This document shows positions 17,895 to 28,520 of a stretch of DNA of 64,000 bases, piece after piece; the first letter of the stretch is position 1, and each line of letters starts with the position of its first letter. Origin of the DNA: Myxococcales bacterium (GTDB lineage Bacteria; Myxococcota_A; Polyangia; Haliangiales; Haliangiaceae); contig JADKKI010000002.1 in NCBI GenBank assembly GCA_016720595.1, positions 372,001 to 436,000 of the forward strand, in the 5' to 3' direction. A model generated the notes under the pieces. The model worked only from the letters and a program-made list of their open reading frames with translations. It ran no database searches and was not told the origin of the DNA. A program made the position numbers and the translations under genes.

Positions 17895-18170
17895 GACGAG
17901 CGAACGGATAGCCGTAGCCGCGAGAGCGAGCGGTTGCCCGAAGGCGCGCGCATTGCGCGGGGCGACCGCCCGAGCGCCGCGAGCCCACCGACGAGCGAAC
18001 GGATAGCCGTAGCCGCGAGAGCGAGCGGTTGCCCGAAGGCGCGCCCATTGCGCGGGGCGACCGCCCGACCCGCGAGCCCACCGACGAGCGAACGGATAGC
18101 CGTAGCCGAGAGAGCGAGCGGTTGCCCGAAGGCGCGCGCATTGCGCGGGGCGACCGCCCGAGCGGGGCGA
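17895..18170 (+). repeat. Three tandem copies of a 93-95 base element
   Basis: Copies start at 17895, 17990 and 18083 with GACGAGCGAACGGATAGCCG. Each contains AGCGAGCGGTTGCCCGAAGG and the GC-rich dyad GGGGCGACCGCCC. The third copy has a 17-base internal duplication near its end (GCGGGGCGACCGCCCGA repeated). Copies differ at a few positions only. The array ends 20 bases before the smc stop codon, on the side where smc transcripts should end. No gene is visible in it. Confidence 0.9.
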
Positions 18171-18189
18171 CCGCCCGAGTGCCGCGAGC

Positions 18190-21100
18190 CTACGCGGACG
18201 CGGTCGCGGTCGGGTGCGCGCTCGCCGATCCAGCGCGCGCACCGAGCTTCGACAGATTCACCGACACCAGCTTCGACACGCCCGGCTCCTGCATCGTCAC
18301 GCCGTAGAGGTTATCCGCCGCCTCCATCGTGCGCTTGTTGTGCGAGATCACGATGAACTGCGAGCGATCCGTCATCTCGCGCACGAGCTCGTTGTACCGA
18401 TCGACATTCGCCTCGTCGAGCGGGGCATCGACCTCGTCCAGGATGCAGAACGGCGACGGCTTGATCAGGAAGATCGAGAACACCAGCGCGACCGCGGTCA
18501 GGGCCTTCTCGCCACCGGACAGCTGATCGACCGTGGAGTTCTTCTTGCCCGGCGGCTGCGCCATGATCTCGACGCCGGCCTCGAGCAGGTCCACGTCGTC
18601 CCCGCCCGAGAGCGAGAGCGCCGCCTGACCACCGCGGAACAGCCGCGGGAAGATCTCCTTGAACGTCGCGTTGACCGCGGCGAACGTGTCCTTGAACAGC
18701 TTGCGCGACGTCTTGTTGATCTTGTCGATCGCGCGCTGCAGCTGATCCACCGCGCGCTCGAGATCGATCTTCTGGGACGACAGGAACTCGAAGCGCGTGG
18801 AGACGTCCGCGAACTCCTCGATCGCCGTGAGGTTGATGTCGGTGCCCATCCGCTCGATCAGCTCGCGCAGCTCGCCGAGCCGTGCATCCTCGACCTCGCC
18901 GATCGGCGCACGCTGGTGATAGTCGTGGAGGATCGAGGGGACCTCGATCTGATAGCGCTCGTCGATCTGATCCTCGACGACCTTGCGGGTCATCGCGATC
19001 TGGCCGTTGCGCAGCTCGAGCTGGTTGACCTCGTTTGCGAGCCGGTCCGCGCGCTGCCGCAGCTCGCGGGTCTCGAGCTCGATCTCGGTCATCGCGGTGA
19101 CGCGCGCCTGATAGCCCGTGCGGCCCTCGTCGAGGGCACGGACCTCGGTGTCCCGGTGCTCGCGCACGGCGGCGAGCTCGGCGGCGAGCTGATCGCAGCC
19201 CTCGCGGAGCGTACCCGCGCGCCGACCTGCCTCGTCGATCTCGGCGGTCAGGCGCTCGGCGCGGACGGCGAGCTCGGCATCGGTGCGCGCGAGCCGGAGC
19301 GTGGAGGCCTCGGCCGCGGCGCGCTTCTCGCCGAGCTGAGCGGCGCGGATCCGCGCCTCGGTGAGCACCTGCGCCAGCTCCTCGAGCTGATCGCGGTGGG
19401 TGGTCACCTCGGCGAGCAGATCGAGCTGAGCGCGCTCGAGCTCGTCGATCCGCGACTCGGCGAACGCCTTGCGCTCGCGGGTAGCGAGCTCGTCAGCACC
19501 GATCACGCGGAGCCGCTCCTCGAGCTCGAGCTGCTCGGTGTTGAGCTGGGTCAGCCGATCGCGATGACGCTCGAGATCGCTGCGCACGCGCGCCTCGTCC
19601 TTCTCGTGCCCCATGATCGCGAGGTCACCCTCGTGTGCCTGCCTGCGCAGGCCCTCGAGCGCGAGGATCACCTGCTTGAGCTCGGTCTTCGCGGTGACCA
19701 GGCGGGTCATCGCCTCGGACAGCTCGTGCTCGAGCGTGCCGGTGATCTCCTCGAGGTCACGGATCTCACGCTTCTGCGCGAGCACGCCGGCGCCCTGCGC
19801 ATCGCGCGATCCGCCCGCGACCACGCCATCTTCGTCGACAACGTCGCCGTCGAGCGTGACCAGACGATCCGTGACGCCTGCGTTGTGCAGCGCCAGCGCG
19901 TGATCGAGGTTCTCGACGACGACCGTGCCGCCGAGCAGACGCTTGCCGACGTCGGCGTAACCGTCCTCGAACGCCACCAGGTCGGCCATCCGGCCGAGCA
20001 CACCTTCGCCGGCGATCGCCGGGTTGCCCCGGTCGTTCGCGACCGCGATGATGCCGGCGACCAGCTCGGACCGATCCTCGACCTCGATCTTGCCGCCACC
20101 CGCCACGCCAGGGGTCTCCCACGCCGGCGAGATGAACGACGACGAGCCGCCCTCGCCCTCGAAGCCCACCGGGCCCGAGCCCGACGGGACAGCGCCCGAC
20201 GCGTCCGACGCGTCCGCGTGGTAGCCCGCGATCGGCGCGGGGACCGCGCTGTCCCGCGCGAGCAGATCACGCATCGGCACGAACGCGCTGCGCCCTGCCC
20301 CTCCCGCCTTGAGATATCCGATCGCCGCGAGCCCGACCTCGGGCTGGCTGACCAGCACGCCGCCGAGCCGATCGCCCAGCGCCGCCTCGACGGCGACCTC
20401 GAGCGTCTCGGGCGCACGCACCACATCGGCGACCACGCCGCGGATGTCATCGGTGGTGAACCGCTCGCCCAGCTCGCCCACGCCCTGCATCACGGCGCGC
20501 GTGCCACGGGCGAAGCCTTCGTAGCGCTCCTGGATCTCCTTCAACGACGTCAGGCGCGAGGTCCGGCGATGCAGCTCGGTGCGCAGCGTCTCGACCTCGG
20601 CCTCGCCGCGGGCGCTCTCGGTGGCCAGCGTCTCGCGGCGCTCCTCGAAGCCCTGGTTCTGGCTACCGAGATCGAGCCGCGTCTGGCGCAGCTCGATCAG
20701 CGCACCGTCGACCCGACGCGATTCGCGATCGAGCTCGCGCACGCGCTCCTCGTGCTGCTCGGTCTCCGTCATCACGCGCCCGAGCCGACGCTCGGCCTCT
20801 TCGCGACGACGCGCGAGAGCCTCGCCCTGAGCGTTGGCCGTGGCGATCTCCGTGCGCCGACCGCCGAGCTCCACGCGCGCCTCGTCCAGGCGGCCCTGCG
20901 TGTTGGTCAGCATCTGGCGCGCCTCGCCGGCCGCCGCCTCGCGCTGCGCGACATCGGCGGACTCGCGCTCGACCTCGGTCTCGAGCGCGGACAGCTCGGA
21001 CTGGCGCAGCGCCAGCTCCTCCGCGCCCTGCGCCCGCTGCGCACCGACCTGCTCGATCTCGGTCCGCGCCAGGGCGGTCCGCGTGTCGAGCTCCTCGGCT

Positions 21101-22323
21101 TCGCGACGCTCGAAGCCGATCTTGCTCTCGCCGAGCCGCAGGCGATTCTCGAGCTCGTACACCTGCTCCTGGATCCCGAGCAGCCGCCGCTCCTCCACCG
21201 AGAGCTCCGCGCGCTCGGCGACGACGTGGGCATCCTTGCCCGTCCACGTGGTGCGGGCCTCCTCGAGCTCCGTGGTGGCCTCGCCCAGCCGACCGGACAC
21301 CAGCCCACCTTCGGCGGTGAGCTCGAGCCAGCGGTGCGCGGCCTTCCACAGCTCGATGTCCCGCATCTCGGACTTGTACTTGCGGTAGCGCTCGGCCTTC
21401 TGGGCCTGACGGCGCAGCGTGCCCATCCGCTTGTCCAGCTCGCTGACGATGTCCGAGACGCGCATCAGGTTCTGCCGCGTCTGATCGAGCTTCTTCTCGG
21501 CCGCCTTCTTCTTGGCCTTGAACTTCGTGATGCCCGCGGCCTCTTCGATGATCATCCGGCGATCGGCCGGGCGCGAGCTGACGATCTGGCCGATCCGGCC
21601 CTGCTCGATGATCGCGTACGCCTTGGTGCCGACGCCGGTACCGAGGAAGAACTCGGTGACATCGCGCAGCCGGCACGGGGTCTTGTTGATGAAGTACTGC
21701 GAGGTGCCATCGCGGTACAGGCGCCGGGTGATGGTCACCTCGGTGTACCGGGAGAAATCGATCGCCGGCGGCTGGTCCGCCAGCATGCTCGCGACCTCCT
21801 CGGTCGGCGACGGGATCGGGTTGCCCTCGGCGTCGAGCCAGGTGCCGGCGTTGCCGGTGGGAACGATCGGCGTGGCCTCGACCACCGCGATCGCCTCGGC
21901 GGCGACCAGCGGCAGCCCATCTTCGCCAAGCGCGACCAGCGGCAACCCGTCTTCGCCGAGCTCGGCCCCGTCGGGCTCATCGGTGGACAGCGCCGCGATC
22001 GCGCGCTCGGTCTCGGCCTCGTCGGAGTGCTTCGCGAGCTCGAGCGTCTCGTGGGAGAACCCGACGTCATCGAACGTCAGCGAGACCTCGGCCATGGGCG
22101 CAGGCCCGCGGCTCTCGGACCCGGCGAAGATCACGTCCTCCATGGCCTTGCCACGGAGGTGCTTGGCGCTCTGCTCGCCCATGCACCAGCGGATCGCGTC
22201 GACGATGTTGGACTTGCCGCACCCGTTCGGGCCGACCACGCCGGTGATCTGCTCGCTGATGTTGACGACCGCACGGTCGCAGAACGACTTGAAGCCGATG
22301 ATCTCGACTCGCTTGATGCGCAT
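18190..22323 (-). CDS. smc: Chromosome segregation ATPase SMC, with two large insertions
   Basis: A 1377-residue protein, against about 1150-1200 in most bacteria. It compacts and orients the chromosome together with ScpA/ScpB. The N-terminal head has MRIKRVEIIGFKSFCDRAVV and Walker A GPNGCGKSNIVDAIRW (residues 31-46). Long coiled coils flank the hinge (about 622-840). The C-terminal head has the signature QLSGGEKALTAVALVFSIF and Walker B PFCILDEVDAPLDEANV. Insertion 1 (about 90-190) sits in the head just before ITRRLYRDGTSQYFINKTPC and carries the repeat ELGEDGLPLVALGEDGLPLV. Insertion 2 (about 698-765) sits in the hinge and is Gly/Ser/Pro-rich. A low-complexity tail (GSASAHPTATASA) ends the protein. 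Start ATG at 22321-22323, where the family's N terminus begins. It is divergent from the next gene by 57 bases. Confidence 0.95.
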   Translation of the reverse strand: MRIKRVEIIGFKSFCDRAVVNISEQITGVVGPNGCGKSNIVDAIRWCMGEQSAKHLRGKAMEDVIFAGSESRGPAPMAEVSLTFDDVGFSHETLELAKHSDEAETERAIAALSTDEPDGAELGEDGLPLVALGEDGLPLVAAEAIAVVEATPIVPTGNAGTWLDAEGNPIPSPTEEVASMLADQPPAIDFSRYTEVTITRRLYRDGTSQYFINKTPCRLRDVTEFFLGTGVGTKAYAIIEQGRIGQIVSSRPADRRMIIEEAAGITKFKAKKKAAEKKLDQTRQNLMRVSDIVSELDKRMGTLRRQAQKAERYRKYKSEMRDIELWKAAHRWLELTAEGGLVSGRLGEATTELEEARTTWTGKDAHVVAERAELSVEERRLLGIQEQVYELENRLRLGESKIGFERREAEELDTRTALARTEIEQVGAQRAQGAEELALRQSELSALETEVERESADVAQREAAAGEARQMLTNTQGRLDEARVELGGRRTEIATANAQGEALARRREEAERRLGRVMTETEQHEERVRELDRESRRVDGALIELRQTRLDLGSQNQGFEERRETLATESARGEAEVETLRTELHRRTSRLTSLKEIQERYEGFARGTRAVMQGVGELGERFTTDDIRGVVADVVRAPETLEVAVEAALGDRLGGVLVSQPEVGLAAIGYLKAGGAGRSAFVPMRDLLARDSAVPAPIAGYHADASDASGAVPSGSGPVGFEGEGGSSSFISPAWETPGVAGGGKIEVEDRSELVAGIIAVANDRGNPAIAGEGVLGRMADLVAFEDGYADVGKRLLGGTVVVENLDHALALHNAGVTDRLVTLDGDVVDEDGVVAGGSRDAQGAGVLAQKREIRDLEEITGTLEHELSEAMTRLVTAKTELKQVILALEGLRRQAHEGDLAIMGHEKDEARVRSDLERHRDRLTQLNTEQLELEERLRVIGADELATRERKAFAESRIDELERAQLDLLAEVTTHRDQLEELAQVLTEARIRAAQLGEKRAAAEASTLRLARTDAELAVRAERLTAEIDEAGRRAGTLREGCDQLAAELAAVREHRDTEVRALDEGRTGYQARVTAMTEIELETRELRQRADRLANEVNQLELRNGQIAMTRKVVEDQIDERYQIEVPSILHDYHQRAPIGEVEDARLGELRELIERMGTDINLTAIEEFADVSTRFEFLSSQKIDLERAVDQLQRAIDKINKTSRKLFKDTFAAVNATFKEIFPRLFRGGQAALSLSGGDDVDLLEAGVEIMAQPPGKKNSTVDQLSGGEKALTAVALVFSIFLIKPSPFCILDEVDAPLDEANVDRYNELVREMTDRSQFIVISHNKRTMEAADNLYGVTMQEPGVSKLVSVNLSKLGARAGSASAHPTATASA

Positions 22324-22380
22324 GCTTACTCCACGCCCCCCAGGCACACCCCGGGGGCACGCGCAGGGTTGATCAGCCCT

Positions 22381-24105
22381 ATGACATTCAAGGTTTGCCG
22401 TGGCCTGCGTGCTATCACCAGTGGGGTGCGGGTCCTGGCCCTCGTGGCAGTCGTCCTGGCGCTGGCGGTGCCGGCGGCCTCGGCACCCACCATCGACATC
22501 AAGGCCCAGACCTCCCTGGCGCTCGACCGGGTCCGGCTTCGCGGCGACGGGATGGCCGAGGTCACCGGGCAGCTGGTCGACAAGCTGACCGGGGATGGGC
22601 TCGGCAACCAGACGGTCACGATCAAGATCGGTGACGACTCGGGCACCGCGGTCACGGGGCTCGATGGGCGGTTCCGGACCCTGATCACGGTGCCACCCGG
22701 CCCGCAGTCCGTGGAGCTCAAGTTCCCGGGAGGCGCCCTGCTCGAGCCCGCCGTCCAGACCACGATCACCGACCCCTCGCGTGCCCAGGTCGCGCTGGTG
22801 ATCGCGATCGAGGATGCGGTGGGTGGCGCGCGGGTCGTGGTCAATGCCACCGCGGATGACCTGCCGGTCACCCTCCCGATCGCGATCTCCGTGGGCAACC
22901 GCGTCGAGCTCGGCGGCGCGCCCGACGGCGACCTCCAGCCGGTGCAGAGCCTCGACTCCGGCCACTCGTTCCTGCTCACCCGCGCGATGGCGAAGGGCCC
23001 GGGTGCCAAGCGGCTCCGCGCGGTGTTCGCCGGCGATGACACCCGACAGAAGGCGCAGGCGGAGGCCTCGTTCGAGCTCAGTACGGCCACCCAGACCACG
23101 ATGCTGGCGTCGACGCTGGACCTCGCCTACGAGGACGATCTGACGGTGACCGGCAAGGTCATCGACGAGGAGGACCACCCGGTGGCCCGCGCCGCCGTGA
23201 CGCTGGTGTCCGGTGATCGCCGGCTCGCCCAGGGCGCCACCGCCGACGACGGCAGCTACAAGTTCAAGGTCGAGGGCGAGATCATCGGCCAGGGCCAGTT
23301 CGCGGTCCAGGTGCAGTCCGATCCGGGCATCTCCTTCATCAAGCCGAGCCACAGCGAGCCCGCGATCATCAAGGTGTCGTCGCCGCAGCCGGTGCCGGTC
23401 AGCTACACGATCGCCGCGTTCGTCGCGACGGTGTTCGCCGCCGGCGGGTTCTTCCTGGCGCGCGCCAAGCCGTGGCGCCGGTTTCGCCGCGCGGCCCCCG
23501 CCGCCGAGGTCGCGGCGAACGAGAGCGAGGTCGATCAGATCACCGGTGGGATGGTGGCCAACAAGCCGAGCGTGATGTCGACCCTGCGCCGGCCCAACGA
23601 TGATGGGTTCTCCGGCGTGGTCCGCGATACGATCCGCAGCCGTCCCGTCCCCGAAGCCGTGGTCTGCCTGACGCTGGGCGACTTCGAGCGCGAGATCCGG
23701 ACCTCCGGAGACGGCAGCTTCGTGCTCGAGAAGCTGCAACCCGGCGAGTGGCGCGCCGAGGTCGCCGCGCCCGGTCACGTCACCGAGAAGTTCGGCGTCT
23801 CGATCCCGCACCGCGGCGAGCTGCGCGGCGTGCGCATCGATCTGGTCCCGGTGCGCGAGCGCGTGTTCCAGCTCTATCGGCGGGCGGCCGAGCCGCTGCT
23901 TCCGGAGTCGCGGCTGTGGGGCGTGTGGTCCCCGCGCCAGATCGTCGATCACGTCCGCGGCAAGCGCCCCAGCCCCGCCCTCGCGGACCTCACCGATTTT
24001 GTCGAGGAGATCTATTTCTCCCCACGGCTGGCTCCCGAGACCGTCCTGACCGCCGCTGGCGACCGGGTCGAGCGCGCGATCCGCGAACGCACGCGCGTGC
24101 CGTAG
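22381..24105 (+). CDS. Membrane protein with carboxypeptidase-regulatory-like domains
   Basis: 574 residues from ATG 22381; a GTG at 22426 ([19 protein letters not shown]) is a good alternative start with a cleaner signal peptide. The extracytoplasmic part has two or three Ig/carboxypeptidase-regulatory-like beta domains ([52 protein letters not shown]). A transmembrane helix follows near residue 345 ([19 protein letters not shown]). The part after it has another regulatory-like domain ([35 protein letters not shown]) and a short C-terminal helical segment ([20 protein letters not shown]) that resembles the end of DUF4129-type membrane proteins. The function is unknown. It may bind carbohydrate or peptide, but that is a guess. 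ftsY follows on the same strand. Confidence 0.7.
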   Translation: MTFKVCRGLRAITSGVRVLALVAVVLALAVPAASAPTIDIKAQTSLALDRVRLRGDGMAEVTGQLVDKLTGDGLGNQTVTIKIGDDSGTAVTGLDGRFRTLITVPPGPQSVELKFPGGALLEPAVQTTITDPSRAQVALVIAIEDAVGGARVVVNATADDLPVTLPIAISVGNRVELGGAPDGDLQPVQSLDSGHSFLLTRAMAKGPGAKRLRAVFAGDDTRQKAQAEASFELSTATQTTMLASTLDLAYEDDLTVTGKVIDEEDHPVARAAVTLVSGDRRLAQGATADDGSYKFKVEGEIIGQGQFAVQVQSDPGISFIKPSHSEPAIIKVSSPQPVPVSYTIAAFVATVFAAGGFFLARAKPWRRFRRAAPAAEVAANESEVDQITGGMVANKPSVMSTLRRPNDDGFSGVVRDTIRSRPVPEAVVCLTLGDFEREIRTSGDGSFVLEKLQPGEWRAEVAAPGHVTEKFGVSIPHRGELRGVRIDLVPVRERVFQLYRRAAEPLLPESRLWGVWSPRQIVDHVRGKRPSPALADLTDFVEEIYFSPRLAPETVLTAAGDRVERAIRERTRVP

Positions 24106-24172
24106 TCGTCGCGCCCTTGCGGTCTCCCGCCGGGATGCGCACGGGGAGCACGATGTACGGTATAAGCCGCCC

Positions 24173-25360
24173 ATGTTGTCGGTAGACGAGCTGGTAAAGC
24201 TCGGGATCGCGATCGTCGCGATCGTGCTCGTCCTCGTCGTGCTTCGCCGGGCGTCCGCGAAGAGCAAGGCCAAGGGCGCCACCAGCGCCCGCGAGCGCCT
24301 CGGGCAGGAGGAGGCCGAGAGCGCCGGCAAGCCGCGCCGCGAGCGCAAGCGGCCCCGCCCGGGTGAGCCGGCCAGGCCTGCCGAGGCCAAGGCGCCGGAG
24401 CCCGTCGAGCCGGATGGTCCGATCGACGAGGAGTCGCGCGAGGCCTACAGGGCCGGCCTGGCCAAGACCCGTGGCGGCTTCGTCGCGCGCCTGGGCAAGC
24501 TGTTCGGCAAGAAGAAGATCGACGCCCAGACCCTCGAGGAGCTCGAGGAGGTGCTGTTCACCGCCGACATCGGCCCGCGCGCCGCCGACCGGATCTTCCA
24601 GTCCGTGAAGAGCGGGATGTCGAAGAATGATCTCGAGGACGCCGACAAGATCTGGGCGCGGATCCGCCAGACCTCGCGGGAGATCCTGAACGTCGGCGCG
24701 AGCCCCGTCGTGATGAGCGCGCACAAGCCGTTCGTCCTGCTGGTGCTCGGCGTAAATGGCGTCGGCAAGACCACGACGATCGGCAAGCTCGCCAAGCAGC
24801 TCACCCTCGACGGCAAGAAGGTCCTGCTGGCCGCGGGCGACACGTTCCGCGCCGCTGCCACCGAGCAGCTCGAGGAGTGGGGCAAGCGCGCCGAGGTCCC
24901 GGTCGTCAAGGGTAAGTCCGGCGGTGACCCGTCGAGCGTGATCTTCGACGCGATCAAGCGCGGGGTCGACGAGGCGTTCGACGTCGTGATCTGCGATACC
25001 GCCGGGCGCCTGCACTCGAACTCGGGCCTGATGGACGAGCTGAAGAAGCTCCGCCGGGTGATGGACAAGGCCCTCCCCGGCTGCCCCCACGAGACCTGGA
25101 TGGTCCTGGACGCCACCACGGGGCAGAACGCGATCGCCCAGGCCAAGACCTTCAAGGACGACATGGGGATCACCGGGATCGTCCTGACCAAGCTGGACGG
25201 TTCGTCCAAGGGCGGGGTGGTCCTGGGCATCTGTGACGAGCTCAAGGTCCCCGTGCGCTTTGTGGGTGTGGGCGAGAAGATCGGCGATCTGAGGCCATTT
25301 GACCCTGCGGCCTTCGTGGAGGCCCTGTACGCCGATGCCAGCACTGGTGAGGCTGGGTAG
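24173..25360 (+). CDS. ftsY: Signal recognition particle receptor FtsY
   Basis: A 395-residue protein. With Ffh it delivers ribosomes making membrane proteins to the SecYEG translocon. It has an N-terminal membrane anchor ([18 protein letters not shown], about residues 7-24), a basic, Ala/Pro-rich A domain (to about residue 95), and the NG domain. The N domain includes [20 protein letters not shown]. The G domain has [15 protein letters not shown] (G1, 193-207), [17 protein letters not shown] (I-box region), [20 protein letters not shown] and [15 protein letters not shown], and closes with [16 protein letters not shown]. The transmembrane anchor is typical of many delta-type and actinobacterial FtsY proteins and differs from E. 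coli. It follows the upstream gene by 67 bases. A possible -10 (TATAAG) lies near 24160. Confidence 0.96.
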   Translation: MLSVDELVKLGIAIVAIVLVLVVLRRASAKSKAKGATSARERLGQEEAESAGKPRRERKRPRPGEPARPAEAKAPEPVEPDGPIDEESREAYRAGLAKTRGGFVARLGKLFGKKKIDAQTLEELEEVLFTADIGPRAADRIFQSVKSGMSKNDLEDADKIWARIRQTSREILNVGASPVVMSAHKPFVLLVLGVNGVGKTTTIGKLAKQLTLDGKKVLLAAGDTFRAAATEQLEEWGKRAEVPVVKGKSGGDPSSVIFDAIKRGVDEAFDVVICDTAGRLHSNSGLMDELKKLRRVMDKALPGCPHETWMVLDATTGQNAIAQAKTFKDDMGITGIVLTKLDGSSKGGVVLGICDELKVPVRFVGVGEKIGDLRPFDPAAFVEALYADASTGEAG

Positions 25361-25432
25361 CGCAACTGTCAGCGGGTCGGCCTGTCGTCCAAACCTGCGC
25401 CGTTTGCTTGAGCGCGGAAAAAGGCACGTGTT

Positions 25433-26428
<996 letters not shown>

Positions 26429-26444
26429 GGACGAGGAGACTCCC

Positions 26445-27299
26445 ATGAAGACGAAGCACATGTTCCTCGCGACGGTCGGCATCCTCGCCGTGGCGTCCTC
26501 GGCGTACGCGGAAGAGAAGACCACCGGGCGCCGCACCAACGGCCTCGCGAACGACGTCGCGGTTCGCCACCGCCGGCTGCTCGTCAAGGGTCGGTCCGAG
26601 CTCGCCCCGCTGTTCGAGTCCACGATCAACGCCGACTTCCGCCACATCATCGGCGGCGGCGCCAAGCTCGAGTACCACCTCGGTGACATGCTCTCGATCG
26701 GTGTCGTCGGCGTCGGCTCGACGGCACTCGACACCGGCCTGGTCAAGAAGATCAAGCCCACGCTCGAGATGACGGCGGATCCCGCAACGCGCGAGCCGAG
26801 CCTGACCGAGTTCGAGAGCCACCTGAACTCGATGCCGTTCCACGGCGCCGCGTACGTCAGCCTCACGCCCTGGTACGGCAAGCTCGCCGCGTTCAGCCAG
26901 GCCTACGTCGCGTTCGACTTCTACTTCCAGGCCGGTGTCTCGTTCGCGAGCCTGACCAGCAGCTGCGCGGCGACGGTCTGCACGGACAAGTTCCCCGGCA
27001 TGTCGCACCAGGAAGGTGCCGACACGATCCCGGCGGACAACAACCCGAACAACGACAAGCCGCTCAACGATGGCAGCCGCCTCGGCCTCTATCTCGGCGG
27101 CGGCATCCACGTGTTCCTGTCGGACTTCATCGCGCTCGACCTGACGGTTCGTGACTACGCGTTCTCGGACAACCCGTCCGGCGCCGACTTCAACGCGAAC
27201 CTCGCCGTGACCAGCGACGACAGCCGCTTCCTGCACCACATCTTCTTCGGTGCCGGCGTGTCGATCATGTTCCCGACGACCGTCAAGCGGACCAACTAA
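26445..27299 (+). CDS. Second outer-membrane beta-barrel protein, paralogue of the upstream gene
   Basis: A 284-residue protein with a strong GAGGAG ribosome site and a signal peptide (MKTKHMFLATVGILAVASSA, cleavage near AYA-EE). It aligns with the gene just upstream: VRHRRLLVKGRSELAPLFES and FGAGVSIMFPTT correspond to [20 protein letters not shown] and [10 protein letters not shown]. It lacks the disordered linker but has an Asn/Asp-rich insert (TIPADNNPNNDKPLNDGS) that is probably a surface loop, and two cysteines (SCAATVC) that could form a disulfide. A strong terminator follows, so the pair forms one transcription unit. Tandem duplication followed by divergence is the likely origin. Confidence 0.8.
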   Translation: MKTKHMFLATVGILAVASSAYAEEKTTGRRTNGLANDVAVRHRRLLVKGRSELAPLFESTINADFRHIIGGGAKLEYHLGDMLSIGVVGVGSTALDTGLVKKIKPTLEMTADPATREPSLTEFESHLNSMPFHGAAYVSLTPWYGKLAAFSQAYVAFDFYFQAGVSFASLTSSCAATVCTDKFPGMSHQEGADTIPADNNPNNDKPLNDGSRLGLYLGGGIHVFLSDFIALDLTVRDYAFSDNPSGADFNANLAVTSDDSRFLHHIFFGAGVSIMFPTTVKRTN

Positions 27300-27336
27300 G
27301 GTCCAGCAGCCGGACATCGGCTGCCTACCAAGTACT

Positions 27337-27367
27337 CGGCCTGCCAACGAAATTGGCAGGCCGTTCT
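27337..27367 (+). terminator. Strong stem-loop terminator after the barrel pair
   Basis: CGGCCTGCCAA (27337-27347) pairs perfectly with TTGGCAGGCCG (27353-27363) around a CGAAA loop and is followed by TTCT. Eleven paired bases and a stable loop make it the clearest terminator-like hairpin on the + strand. Confidence 0.8.
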
Positions 27368-27433
27368 CGTAACTAGCGAAGATCCGGTATCCTGGAGCTG
27401 GATCGTCGTTTGCTGTTCCCTGTGGTTGGTTCC

Positions 27434-27820
27434 ATGCGCGTGCTCCGGCCCACCCTCCTCCTGACTGGTTTCGTCCTCGCCCTGGGCGGGTGCGTGACGC
27501 CGTCGATCCCGATCCCTCCCCCGGATCCGGCGCGGATGGAGTTCACCCTGACCGGGGACGCAGCGAACAAGAGCGCCTCGTTCGTCTACCCGCCCGACAT
27601 CAACTACGAGGGCTCGATCGTCTTCATCTACAACCGGGATCGGGGCGTCGGCATCATCGAGGCCGCGCACCCCGATGGCAGCGTCGGCCCGACCGCGCCC
27701 GTCCGCGCCAACGTCGGCGAGCAGATGGTGGTGTCGTTTCAGCGCGAGGACCAGACGGTCTCGACCTGCGTGCGCCTCCGCGAGGGCGCGCAGAGCTCGA
27801 TCGACTACTGCGGGCCGTAA
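27434..27820 (+). CDS. Small lipoprotein of unknown function
   Basis: A 128-residue protein with a lipoprotein signal (MRVLRPTLLLTGFVLALGGC, Cys20) and a Pro-rich linker (IPIPPPDPAR). The mature part looks like one small beta-sandwich (MEFTLTGDAANKSASFVYPP, GSIVFIYNRDRGVGIIEAAH, EQMVVSFQREDQTVSTCVRL) with two cysteines near the C terminus (TCVRL, DYCGP). No family is recognised. The start was set at the signal peptide. It is bounded upstream by the terminator at 27337 and downstream by a hairpin, so it is probably a single-gene unit. Confidence 0.65.
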   Translation: MRVLRPTLLLTGFVLALGGCVTPSIPIPPPDPARMEFTLTGDAANKSASFVYPPDINYEGSIVFIYNRDRGVGIIEAAHPDGSVGPTAPVRANVGEQMVVSFQREDQTVSTCVRLREGAQSSIDYCGP

Positions 27821-27838
27821 AAGGGGGCAGCCCCCCTT
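27821..27838 (+). terminator. Short G/C hairpin after the small lipoprotein
   Basis: AAGGGGG (27821-27827) and CCCCCTT (27832-27838) form a seven-base stem right after the stop codon. There is no U-run, so it could be a weak terminator or a 3' stabiliser. Confidence 0.4.
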
Positions 27839-27907
27839 CCAGCGCCACCGCAGGGCCAGGCCCGCTTCCTCTGCGAGGGCGCACGGCTCGGCGCCCTCAG
27901 TCAGTGC

Positions 27908-28408
27908 TCAGTACGTGATCGCCGGCCACGCCATCAGCGTGGGGCGCAGCGTCGTGGTCTCGTCGCCGCGCTGGATCACCAGCAGGGGGCGGGCGCCGGG
28001 GTGCGAACCGAAGATCCGCTCCTGGAGCTCGCTCGCCGAGTCCACGTGGTCGCCGTTGATCGAGAGCACGCGATCGCCGGGCTGGAGCGAGACCGCCTCG
28101 GCGGGGGTGCCCGGCAGCACGCTGTCGATCTCGGCCACGCCATCGTGGAACACGTAGCGAATCCCGAGGAAGCCGTGCTCGGGGCGGATCTCGACCTCCC
28201 GGACCTCGGAGTGGTACGGGCAGGCGCGGGTCGACATGCTGTCGGCGACTTGCATCGCCATCAGCGTGGTCGCCAGGGCGAGGCCCGAGGCGACACCAGC
28301 CATGGTGCATACGATGGCCACCGTACCGAGCCCGCGGCCCCGTTCGTTGGGTAACAGGGCTTCTCTGCGAAGGACGGGGGAGACGGTCTCGGGCTGCTCG
28401 TCAGACAT
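27908..28408 (-). CDS. Single-pass membrane protein with a PDZ domain
   Basis: A 166-residue protein. One transmembrane helix lies near residues 27-52 (GTVAIVCTMAGVASGLALAT), preceded by a charged cytoplasmic N terminus. A PDZ domain follows: HGFLGIRYVFHDGVAEIDSV, LPGTPAEAVSLQPGDRVLSI, NGDHVDSASELQERIFG and RPLLVIQRGDETTTLRPTL. PDZ domains bind C-terminal peptides. With no protease domain attached, this is probably a periplasmic adaptor. The GAVASG-type helix also has conserved small residues. It is divergent from tamB. Confidence 0.8.
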   Translation of the reverse strand: MSDEQPETVSPVLRREALLPNERGRGLGTVAIVCTMAGVASGLALATTLMAMQVADSMSTRACPYHSEVREVEIRPEHGFLGIRYVFHDGVAEIDSVLPGTPAEAVSLQPGDRVLSINGDHVDSASELQERIFGSHPGARPLLVIQRGDETTTLRPTLMAWPAITY

Positions 28409-28520
28409 CTACAGTGCCTCGCTTTCGGTCCTACTCCCCACTATACGGACCGATCGGGACGCAGGCCAGACGGAAATGCATCGACGTGAATGACCTCACG
28501 CTCGACGGCGTCCCGGGGGC

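Noticed and set aside
17895..18170. Tandem repeats considered as a CRISPR array.
   Set aside because: The units abut with no spacers, are 93-95 bases long and there are no cas genes.
18214..22380. Very long open frame antisense to smc.
   Set aside because: It is a mirror of GC-rich codon use in smc, and the strong smc domains are on the other strand. Only the end of this frame (from 22381) is a gene.
22300..22400. A parS-type centromere site near smc.
   Set aside because: No TGTTTCACGTGAAACA-like palindrome is present in the divergent region or elsewhere nearby.
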